Positions 1-5,012 of a stretch of DNA of 12,231 nucleotides are shown here, piece by piece. Within the stretch, counting starts at the first letter, position 1. Each line of letters starts with the position of its first letter. The notes under the pieces were generated by a model that was given only the letters and a program-made list of their open reading frames with translations, had not been told where the DNA came from and did no database searches. This DNA is from an uncultured Collinsella sp. (GTDB lineage: Bacteria; Actinomycetota; Coriobacteriia; Coriobacteriales; Coriobacteriaceae). The position numbers and the translations under genes were made by a program. Location: positions 1 through 12,231 of the forward strand of contig CABSMZ010000042.1 in assembly GCA_902478875.1 (NCBI GenBank). Direction: 5' to 3'.

Positions 1-33
1 TCGTCGGCAGCGTCAGATGTGTATAAGAGACAG
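1..33 (+). other. Illumina Nextera read-1 transposase adapter (non-genomic)
   Basis: The first 14 bases, TCGTCGGCAGCGTC, followed at 15-33 by AGATGTGTATAAGAGACAG, are exactly the Nextera read-1 adapter; the second part is the 19-bp Tn5 mosaic end used in tagmentation kits. The folB reading frame only becomes meaningful right after base 33. This is library-preparation sequence left on the contig end, not a mobile element of the organism. Confidence 0.97.
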
Positions 34-34
34 G

Positions 35-196
35 CATACGTTTAAGCTCATCGAGGCGGCAGCCGAGGGGACAGCCCAGATGCTGCTGCGCCGTTATCCC
101 TCGCTGCTTGGTGTGCGCATAAAGCTCGATAAGCCGTGGGCTCCTGTTGGCCTGCCCCTGGCAAGCTGCGGCGTCGAGATCGAGCGCGTGCGCTAA
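35..196 (+). CDS. folB: Dihydroneopterin aldolase FolB, C-terminal part only
   Basis: This is the last 53 codons of a gene cut by the contig end at the adapter junction. The visible protein begins HTFKLIEAAAEG and ends with VGLPLASCGVEIERVR. The TFxLIEaaAe segment, the KP.AP turn and the final gVei.R.r strand are the usual C-terminal half of FolB, a small tunnel-fold (T-fold) enzyme of about 120 residues that makes 6-hydroxymethyl-dihydropterin from dihydroneopterin in folate synthesis. The active-site residues of the N-terminal half are missing from the window. The stop TAA at 194-196 lies 6 bp from the stop of the convergent metallopeptidase gene, and I see no terminator between them. Other folate genes may lie upstream but are not visible. 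Confidence 0.85.
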   Translation, partial: HTFKLIEAAAEGTAQMLLRRYPSLLGVRIKLDKPWAPVGLPLASCGVEIERVR

Positions 197-202
197 CCGG
201 TT

Positions 203-979
203 CTAATACGACTCTATGGGTGGCTGCTTGAGCCGCTGCGACAGAGCTTTATTGTTGGGACAGTACGTGTCGAGCAGGGCGTGGAATCGCTGATTGTGGC
301 TTGGCTCGAGCAAGTGGACGAGCTCGTGGGCGACAACCATGTCGAGGCATTCGATGGGATAGGCGGCAAGTTCGCGTGCGATGCGAATGGCGCCGGTCTT
401 GGGCGTGCATGATCCCCAGCGCGTTTTCATGCTGCGCACGGAGACGCGGGCCACGGTGACGCCCATTGCGATTTCGTACGCGTGCACCATATCGTACAGC
501 GCCGTGGTGACCTCGGTTGCACAGAGCTGGTCGATATGGGCTTGGAGCTCATCGGACGTTAGGCCGTCGAGGATTGCGCGCCGCTTGGCCTGTGGGCCTT
601 CGTCCGATTCGTCGGTACCCATAAAACTTGCGAAGGTGGCCTGTTTGGGTCGCGGTGCGGGTGATGCAAAGTTGTGATCGAGTGCATCCTGTACCGTGAT
701 GGGCTTGCCCCAAAGTGCAATGATGGACGAGGGGCTGAGCGGCTCTCGTGCCGTCGCCTGACGCTGCTCGCGCTGGGCAAGTCGGCTGGTAATCCAGGCG
801 CTGTTGCGCTTCACAAACGCTTCGATACGCTCGCGGGTGGCGCCGAGCGGTGCGCTGGCGTGGACCTCACCGCTCGAAGTGACGCGTAGGTTGAAGTTCT
901 TGACGCACTTTTTGGTAACGACGACGGGGATGGGCGTCCCATCCGGTCGGGATGCGGAAATCGTAAACTGCTGCGTCAA
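203..979 (-). CDS. YgjP-type (DUF45/SprT-like) zinc metallopeptidase
   Basis: From the chosen start the protein has 258 residues. The C-terminal third holds the family signature: MKTRWGSC, then HELVHLLEPSHNQRFH, with zinc ligands expected at His218, His222 and the downstream His228, and catalytic Glu219. The N-terminal half carries the usual beta-rich K..N..LRV...G.v.a..P segment. The family (YgjP, DUF45, also called the WLM-like group) is cytoplasmic and its substrate is unknown; E. coli YgjP is a comparator only. I start at TTG 977-979 because AAGGA sits 6-8 nt ahead of it and the protein then begins MTQQFTISASRPDG, like the family. The upstream ATGs at 1010-1012 and 1040-1042 lie inside or before a hairpin and would add a low-complexity tail. 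Little insert-like sequence (about residues 105-135, rich in S, D, E, P) separates the two halves. It is probably co-transcribed with the dipeptidase gene upstream. Confidence 0.8.
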   Translation of the reverse strand: MTQQFTISASRPDGTPIPVVVTKKCVKNFNLRVTSSGEVHASAPLGATRERIEAFVKRNSAWITSRLAQREQRQATAREPLSPSSIIALWGKPITVQDALDHNFASPAPRPKQATFASFMGTDESDEGPQAKRRAILDGLTSDELQAHIDQLCATEVTTALYDMVHAYEIAMGVTVARVSVRSMKTRWGSCTPKTGAIRIARELAAYPIECLDMVVAHELVHLLEPSHNQRFHALLDTYCPNNKALSQRLKQPPIESY

Positions 980-1001
980 AAGCGGTCCTTTGGATTGGAG
1001 A

Positions 1002-1037
1002 CGGGCCGGCATGTCGACCGTTCGGCATGCCGGCCCG
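1002..1037. repeat. 16-bp intercistronic hairpin without U-tract
   Basis: The arms CGGGCCGGCATG (1002-1013) and CATGCCGGCCCG (1026-1037) are perfectly complementary over 12 bp. Four more pairs inside (1014-1017 with 1022-1025, one G-U) close a 4-nt loop. It lies between the dipeptidase stop (1054) and the metallopeptidase start (979) on the minus strand. No T-run follows on either strand, so it is not a canonical intrinsic terminator. It may be an RNA-stabilising or U-less termination structure. Confidence 0.7.
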
Positions 1038-1053
1038 CTCAAGGGATGTGAAA

Positions 1054-2067
1054 TTAATAACGCTCAAAGAAGGCAAGCGCGTTGTCGTTGCAGAGCTTTT
1101 GCATCACGGTCTTGCCAAAGTGCTTGGAGAGCATGTTCTGGAACTCGGGCATCTTGCTGGCATCGGAGAGGAAGGCGGGCACAGTGGCGCCGTCCCAGTC
1201 GCCACCGAGTGCGATGACGTCCTCGCCGCCCAGGTCGAGCCAGTGCTCGATATGTGCCGCTAGCTGGTCGAAGGTGACGTCTGCGGCGGTCTTTTTGGTT
1301 GCGTCGTTGGAAAGGAACTCGCTGCAGTAGTTGAGGCCGACGATACCGCCCATGTCGCGAATGGTGCGGAACTGGTCGTCGGTGAGGTTGCGCTTGACTC
1401 TGCAGACGGTACGGGAGTTGGAGTGGCTGGCGACGAAGGGGCGCGTGGCGTGGGCGACAACCTCGTCAAAGCACTCATCGTTGAGGTGGGAGACGTCGAG
1501 CACCATGCCGGCGTGCTCCATCTGCGTAAGGGCCTCGATGCCGGCGGCGGTGAGGCCGGCGTGGGTGTCGTGGCCGCTCGCGAGCGGCCCCTGCGCGTTC
1601 CAGCTGAGTGATGACATGAGTACGCCCAGGCTCTTGAGTACCTCGATCAGCGCGGGGTCCTCGGCAAAGAACGTGGCGTTTTCGATGGTGTGGATGCAGG
1701 CGACCTTGCCGTCTTTGAGCGCAGGGCGAATGTCTGCCGCGCTGCGTACGTTGACCATGCGGTCGTGGTTAAGCATGGCCTGGCCGCTCATGTGCGCCAT
1801 GATCTGCGCCTGGAAGCGCGCGGCGTGGGCGGTGGGAATCTCGTCGGGGACAAACGTGGCGAAGCACTGTGCCCACGGCGTGTTGCCGATCTTTGCGAGC
1901 GAGATGGCGCAGGCGTTGCCCTCGATGAGGTCGAAATCTTGCGGATGCGTTTCGTCGCCGGGGAAATAACCGTCGGTGCCGGCGGTAAAGCGCAGGTCGA
2001 GATCGAGCGTGGCCCAGCCGATTCGGTCGGCAGTGTCGCAGTGTAGGTCAAATACGGGATATGCCAT
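1054..2067 (-). CDS. Membrane dipeptidase family (peptidase M19) zinc dipeptidase
   Basis: The protein has 337 residues from the ATG at 2065-2067, which is preceded by GGAGGA 4 nt upstream; the longer reading starting 10 codons earlier would translate through that ribosome binding site. It is a TIM-barrel metallohydrolase of the renal-dipeptidase family, which cleaves dipeptides with a dehydro- or D-residue at the C-terminal side. Visible metal ligands match the family spacing: His9 and Asp11 (FDLHCDTAD), Glu129 (IHTIEN), His194 (VLDVSHLND) and His215 (VASHSNSR), 21 residues apart as in human renal dipeptidase. A GGDWDG motif follows near residue 285. There is no signal peptide, so it is cytoplasmic, probably acting in peptide use or turnover of D-amino-acid dipeptides. 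The last residues are ALAFFERY. It is the first gene of a likely two-gene unit with the metallopeptidase gene and is divergent from slyD. Confidence 0.9.
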   Translation of the reverse strand: MAYPVFDLHCDTADRIGWATLDLDLRFTAGTDGYFPGDETHPQDFDLIEGNACAISLAKIGNTPWAQCFATFVPDEIPTAHAARFQAQIMAHMSGQAMLNHDRMVNVRSAADIRPALKDGKVACIHTIENATFFAEDPALIEVLKSLGVLMSSLSWNAQGPLASGHDTHAGLTAAGIEALTQMEHAGMVLDVSHLNDECFDEVVAHATRPFVASHSNSRTVCRVKRNLTDDQFRTIRDMGGIVGLNYCSEFLSNDATKKTAADVTFDQLAAHIEHWLDLGGEDVIALGGDWDGATVPAFLSDASKMPEFQNMLSKHFGKTVMQKLCNDNALAFFERY

Positions 2068-2108
2068 GGTTCCTCCGGTTGCAGCGTTTCTTTGCAAACT
2101 GTCATTGA

Positions 2109-2114
2109 ATTGTA
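2109..2114 (-). promoter_or_regulatory. Candidate -10 element of the dipeptidase gene
   Basis: TACAAT on the minus strand matches TATAAT at five of six positions and would start RNA near 2102, giving a 35-nt leader. I see no good -35 at 16-18 bp. The call rests on position and the -10 only. Confidence 0.35.
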
Positions 2115-2123
2115 TGACTAGGG

Positions 2124-2129
2124 TATAGT
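2124..2129 (+). promoter_or_regulatory. Candidate -10 element of the slyD cluster
   Basis: TATAGT matches five of six consensus bases and lies about 60 bp before the slyD start. The -35 is poor. It is only 9 bp from the opposing TACAAT, so the two divergent promoters would overlap. A 6-bp hairpin (2147-2152 with 2164-2169) sits in the predicted leader upstream of the ribosome binding site. Confidence 0.35.
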
Positions 2130-2187
2130 TAGCGCCATATGTTCACGGCGGCCCGCGTTGTGCGCCGCCCTTATCACGGAGGTTACC

Positions 2188-2616
2188 ATGTCCAACCAGG
2201 GCAAGAAGGTCAAGACCCATTATCGCGGCACGCTCGATGACGGCACGCAGTTCGATAGCTCCTACGATCGCGGCGAGCCGCTGGAGTTCACCTGCGGCGC
2301 CGGTCAGATGATCAAGGGCTTCGACGCCGCTGTTGTCGACATGCAGGTGGGCGAGAAGAAGACCGTGCACATTCCTGCTGCCGATGCCTACGGCGAGCAC
2401 AATCCCGAGATGGTTATTACCTTCCCGGCCGAACAGGTTCCCAACATCGAGCAGATCGAGAAGGGCATGAAGCTTTTCCTGTCCACGCCGAGCGGTATGC
2501 CCGTTCCCGCCGTGGTCATCGACGTAACGCCCGAGGCTGTGACGCTCGACGCCAACCACGAGCTGGCCGGCAAGGACCTCAACTTTGATATCGAGCTCGT
2601 TGAGGTCGAGGGTTAG
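2188..2616 (+). CDS. slyD: FKBP-type peptidyl-prolyl cis-trans isomerase, SlyD type
   Basis: This 142-residue protein starts at ATG 2188, with CGGAGG 6-7 nt upstream; the reading from 2158 lacks such a site. Order of parts: the FKBP half opens with VKTHYRGTLDDGTQFDSS and GEPLEFTCGAGQMIKGFD. An insert-in-flap domain follows at about residues 70-120 (PAADAYGEHNPEMV, PAVVIDVTPEAVTLDANH). The final FKBP strand is LNFDIELVEVEG. The NHELAGKDL segment is typical of SlyD. SlyD proteins are cytoplasmic prolyl isomerases and chaperones; in E. coli SlyD also supplies nickel to hydrogenase maturation. The histidine/cysteine-rich metal-binding tail of E. coli SlyD is absent here, as in many short SlyDs. 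Its stop is 3 nt before a UreE-family gene, so the two are probably translationally coupled, which supports a nickel-related role. Its codon choice is strongly C/G-ending, suggesting high expression. Confidence 0.9.
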   Translation: MSNQGKKVKTHYRGTLDDGTQFDSSYDRGEPLEFTCGAGQMIKGFDAAVVDMQVGEKKTVHIPAADAYGEHNPEMVITFPAEQVPNIEQIEKGMKLFLSTPSGMPVPAVVIDVTPEAVTLDANHELAGKDLNFDIELVEVEG

Positions 2617-2619
2617 AGT

Positions 2620-3198
2620 ATGCCTGAACGCTTGGTTTCGACGACATGCTTGGGAAATCTCAACGATCCGTCCTATGAACTCCTGCTTCGCCGGAAGTTG
2701 GGCGGCGTCTTTGAAGTTGACGAGCTCCTGCTCGATTGGGACCAGGCTGATGCGCGCACGTTTGTGGGCGTGACGGAGCTGGGGCGCACGATCGATGTTC
2801 GGCTGGATGCTGCCGACGGCGGTCGTCTTGCCGATGGCGACGTGCTCGCCATCGACCGTTCGGGCATGGTGCCCGTGGCGGTTGTCGTGCGCCTGCGCAG
2901 CGCCGAGGTTTATTTGGTTGAAGTCGACCGCATGGATCCGATTGCGCTCGCGCATGCGTGCTGGGAGATCGGCAATATGCACGCGCCGCTTTTCCGAGGC
3001 GATTCGGACGAGCATACCGTGCGCATGTATACGCCGGTGCAGCCTGTTTTGGGCCGCATGCTTCGGGGTGTCGAGGGTGTTCAGCTCTCGGTGGTTACCC
3101 GTGAACTCGATGCGGACCGGCGCTTTGCGTCGAGTGCGGCGGAGGTCGTCGTGAGCATAGCTCCCGACTTTGCCATCGTAAAAAAGACGCGCGGCTAA
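2620..3198 (+). CDS. ureE: UreE-family nickel metallochaperone homologue
   Basis: The 192-residue protein aligns by eye along UreE: an N-terminal beta domain to about residue 80 (GGRLADGDVLAIDRSGM) and a ferredoxin-like C-terminal domain with DPIALAHACWEIGNMHAPLF and VLGRMLRGVEGVQLSVV. These parallel the K. aerogenes DP..LA.AC..LGNRH.PL and VL..ML...G segments. His121 in GNMH is the equivalent of the conserved nickel-binding histidine (His96 in Klebsiella). The second histidine pair of Klebsiella (His110/His112) is replaced by TPVQP, and there is no His-rich tail. About 35 extra residues precede the usual N-terminus. UreE normally delivers nickel to urease, but no urease gene is in view. Gene order slyD-ureE suggests nickel supply to some other enzyme, or urease genes elsewhere. 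Start ATG 2620, with a GAGGG-type site overlapping the end of slyD. Confidence 0.72.
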   Translation: MPERLVSTTCLGNLNDPSYELLLRRKLGGVFEVDELLLDWDQADARTFVGVTELGRTIDVRLDAADGGRLADGDVLAIDRSGMVPVAVVVRLRSAEVYLVEVDRMDPIALAHACWEIGNMHAPLFRGDSDEHTVRMYTPVQPVLGRMLRGVEGVQLSVVTRELDADRRFASSAAEVVVSIAPDFAIVKKTRG

Positions 3199-3210
3199 GT
3201 GCGCGCATGC

Positions 3211-3253
3211 GCAAGACGGGCTTTGAGGGGTGACCAATCAAAGTCCGTCTTGC
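3211..3253. repeat. 16-bp hairpin between the ureE-like and HAD genes
   Basis: GCAAGACGGGCTTTGA (3211-3226) and TCAAAGTCCGTCTTGC (3238-3253) pair over all 16 positions, with one G-U on the plus-strand transcript, around an 11-nt loop. No T-run follows on either strand. It starts 12 nt after the ureE-like stop and ends 30 nt before the HAD start, so it could separate or tune expression of the HAD gene. Confidence 0.75.
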
Positions 3254-3282
3254 TGTTGATAAGAGGCTTTGGGGGAAAGCAT

Positions 3283-4080
3283 ATGGGTCTTGAGGGAATC
3301 AAGCTGATTGCATGCGATTTGGACGGCACGTTGCTGCATCCGGGGGAGCGCGAGCCGCGTTCCGAGGCCTTTGAGCTTATCGATGAGCTGCATCGTCGCG
3401 GTATCGTGTTTATGCCGGCGAGCGGCCGTCAATATGCGAGCTTGCGCTACCTGTTTGCCCCGGTGGCCGATGAGCTCGTCTACGTATGCGAAAACGGAGC
3501 CCTGGTGATGAGCGAGGGGCGTGCCGTTGTCAAGCGTTCCATGGAGCGTTGCCTTGCTATGGATATCGCGAATGCCGTGGTTGCGTATCCCCATGCCGAC
3601 GTGACCCTTTCGTGTGAGGGGCGCCTCTACACCATGAGCGGCAACGACGCGTTTGTTGAACACCTGCGTTATGAGGTCCACTGCGATGTGGCGGTGGTCG
3701 ACCGTCCCGAGGACATCGACGAGGACGTCATTAAGATTGCCTTCCAGACGCCCGAGGCAGAGCAGCCGGCGGCGCTGGAGTATTTCGAGCGCCACTTTAG
3801 CGACTGTGTCGACGTGATGACGTCGGGAACCGAGTGGACGGACTTTATCGGCTTTGATTCGGGTAAGGGTTCCGCGCTTGCCGATTACGGTCGTGCCCTG
3901 GGAATTTCGCCCGATGAGATGATGGCGTTTGGCGATAACGAAAACGACCGCGACATGCTCAACGTGGTGGGCCACCCTTATCTGATGGAGAGCTGCAATC
4001 CCAGCATGCGCGGTGTCAATGACCGCGTCCGCTACGTGCGCACGGTCGAAGAAGAGCTGCGTCGCCTGCTTGCCGAGTAG
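3283..4080 (+). CDS. Cof-type HAD-IIB family phosphatase
   Basis: The 265-residue protein carries all four HAD motifs. Motif I is ACDLDGTLL (nucleophile Asp12, Asp14). Motif II is the PASGR segment (Ser47). Motif III is Lys195 in FDSGKGSAL. Motif IV is FGDNENDRDML (Asp218, Asp222). The C2-type cap lies between motifs II and III, roughly residues 80-185. Family members (Cof, YidA, YbiV) dephosphorylate sugar phosphates, flavin mononucleotide or thiamine-pathway phosphates; the substrate cannot be read from sequence. ATG 3283 follows GGGGGAAAG; the 28 codons upstream in frame run through the strong 3211-3253 hairpin and are not convincing. It is in line with slyD and the ureE-like gene but 84 nt behind, so co-transcription is uncertain. 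Its last three codons lie inside the palindrome at 4071-4166. Confidence 0.88.
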   Translation: MGLEGIKLIACDLDGTLLHPGEREPRSEAFELIDELHRRGIVFMPASGRQYASLRYLFAPVADELVYVCENGALVMSEGRAVVKRSMERCLAMDIANAVVAYPHADVTLSCEGRLYTMSGNDAFVEHLRYEVHCDVAVVDRPEDIDEDVIKIAFQTPEAEQPAALEYFERHFSDCVDVMTSGTEWTDFIGFDSGKGSALADYGRALGISPDEMMAFGDNENDRDMLNVVGHPYLMESCNPSMRGVNDRVRYVRTVEEELRRLLAE

Positions 4081-4166
4081 ACATTTGGGACATGCCTAGA
4101 AATCTACTTTTTGCCGCCATCGGTGGAAAGGGAGATTTTAAGGCATGTCCCAAACATCTACCGGCA
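4071..4166. repeat. Long near-perfect palindrome spanning two convergent gene ends
   Basis: Pairing by eye: TGCCG 4071-4075 with CGGCA 4162-4166; GTAGA 4077-4081 with TCTAC 4157-4161; TTTGGGACATGCCT 4084-4097 with 4141-4154 (14 perfect pairs). Further in, 4099-4105 pairs with 4133-4139, 4107-4112 with 4127-4132, and CCGCC 4114-4118 with GGTGG 4122-4126, leaving a 3-nt loop. Only a few mismatches and bulges (4076, 4082-4083, 4098, 4106, 4113) interrupt about 42 pairs. Both TAG stop codons, of the HAD gene and of the perR-like gene, lie within the arms, so the two genes end in nearly the same sequence. No T-run follows. It may be a bidirectional terminator, a REP/MITE-like repeat or the trace of an inverted duplication. 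Confidence 0.85.
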
Positions 4167-4538
4167 GTTGGGGCAGAGGCCCTCGAAGATGGTGTAGTGC
4201 GAGGTGACGTCCCAGCCGATTTGCTCGGATGCCTTGGTATCGAGCTGATCGTCGAAGGGGAGCGGCACGTCGATGACGCGGCTGCACGAGGTACAGATGA
4301 TATGTGCGTGCGGCTCGATGGTGCGATCGAAGCGGCTGCCGCCCGGCGTCTTGATGGAGAGGATCTCCCCGGCATCGGCTAAGAGGTTGAGGTTGCGGTA
4401 GACCGTGCCGCGGCTGATTTTGTCGTCCTGCGCGCGCACGACGTTGTAGATTTCGTCGGCGGTGGGATGGTTATAGCTTTGGCGCACGGCGTCAAGAACC
4501 AGCTTTCGCTGCCTGGTATTCCTTCTTTGCACCGCCAT
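4158..4538 (-). CDS. perR: Fur-family regulator, PerR type (peroxide sensor)
   Basis: The 126-residue protein has the Fur winged helix (HPTADEIYNVVR, ISRGTVYRNLNLLADAGEI) and a dimerisation domain. The structural zinc is held by Cys82, Cys85, Cys122 and Cys125 (CTSC, CPNC). The regulatory-site residues of B. subtilis PerR (His37, Asp85, His91, His93, Asp104) have counterparts at His24, Asp71, His77, His79 and Asp90 with almost identical spacing. Asp rather than Glu at the last position is the residue linked to peroxide sensitivity. I therefore favour PerR over Fur or Zur. It likely represses oxidative-stress genes with Fe or Mn bound and is released when His is oxidised. ATG 4536-4538 is preceded by AGAGGCGAGG. 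It has its own promoter overlapping the 3' end of the acylphosphatase gene, and ends inside the palindrome facing the HAD gene. Confidence 0.85.
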   Translation of the reverse strand: MAVQRRNTRQRKLVLDAVRQSYNHPTADEIYNVVRAQDDKISRGTVYRNLNLLADAGEILSIKTPGGSRFDRTIEPHAHIICTSCSRVIDVPLPFDDQLDTKASEQIGWDVTSHYTIFEGLCPNCR

Positions 4539-4574
4539 GCGCCTCGCCTCTTTTCTATCAACGGTCGTAGGTAA

Positions 4575-4603
4575 ATGATACCGTATTTAGCACACAATAC
4601 TAA
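4575..4603 (-). promoter_or_regulatory. Candidate perR promoter with operator-like dyad
   Basis: On the minus strand TTAGTA (4598-4603) and TATCAT (4575-4580) are separated by 17 bp. The -35 hexamer lies in a TTAG...CTAA dyad (4587-4603) that partly resembles a PerR/Fur box half-site (TTAGTATT). Autoregulation would be normal for PerR. The site overlaps the acylphosphatase stop codon at 4600-4602. Confidence 0.45.
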
Positions 4604-5010
4604 TAACGAGGAATGAAACTGTCTTCATTGGCAAGTGGGGCTCGGGCCTGGGCGTCTACGAGGCGAAAACGCGTTCCCATGCGCTCGTAGGAGGCGTGAA
4701 GCGCCTCGAGATGAGATAGGATGTTTGCCGGAGCTCCCTGTATCTCCATCTCGACTGAACCGTCTTCCATGTTACGCACCCAGCCGGTGAGTGCGCGTGC
4801 CTGCGCGAGGTTGGTGTTGGTAAAGCGAAAACCGACGCCCTGGACTTGCCCCGCCCAGCGCAGGAAAAAGCGCAGGGGAGTGTCTTGAGTGGCCTCGTCG
4901 CTTGCGAGCACAGTAAGCCTGCGGCGCAGTTCGAGCTCGACGTTTGATGGTTTTTGAGGCTCTCGACTGCCGCCGGTGACGCTGGAGAAGAACGTATCGA
5001 AGAAGCCCAT
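4600..5010 (-). CDS. Acylphosphatase with N-terminal extension
   Basis: The 136-residue protein ends in a full acylphosphatase domain (about residues 46-130): RWAGQVQGVGFRF with catalytic Arg62, and LTGWVRNMEDGSVEMEIQG with catalytic Asn80. The 18-residue spacing equals that of the Arg23/Asn41 pair in the classical enzyme. It hydrolyses carboxyl-phosphate bonds such as in acetyl phosphate or 1,3-bisphosphoglycerate; the true substrate is unknown. The usual enzyme has about 90 residues. Here about 45 residues precede the domain, starting MGFFDTFFSSVTGG and including a charged stretch ELELRRRLTVLAS. I see no signal peptide. ATG 5008-5010 starts 2 nt after the stop of the oxidoreductase gene, so translation is probably coupled to it. 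The alternative long reading from 5145 overlaps that gene and is a shadow. Confidence 0.85.
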   Translation of the reverse strand: MGFFDTFFSSVTGGSREPQKPSNVELELRRRLTVLASDEATQDTPLRFFLRWAGQVQGVGFRFTNTNLAQARALTGWVRNMEDGSVEMEIQGAPANILSHLEALHASYERMGTRFRLVDAQARAPLANEDSFIPRY

Positions 5011-5012
5011 CG

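Noticed and set aside
15..33. Tn5-like transposon end
   Set aside because: The flanking adapter bases at 1-14 and the contig-end position show that it comes from library preparation.
2143..3237. Long open frame of 364 codons on the minus strand opposite slyD and the ureE-like gene
   Set aside because: It is the antisense of two well-supported genes, its product has no recognisable domain and its composition is that of a GC-rich shadow frame.
3238..3975. 245-codon open frame on the minus strand opposite the HAD gene
   Set aside because: All four HAD motifs are on the plus strand; the minus product has no family resemblance.
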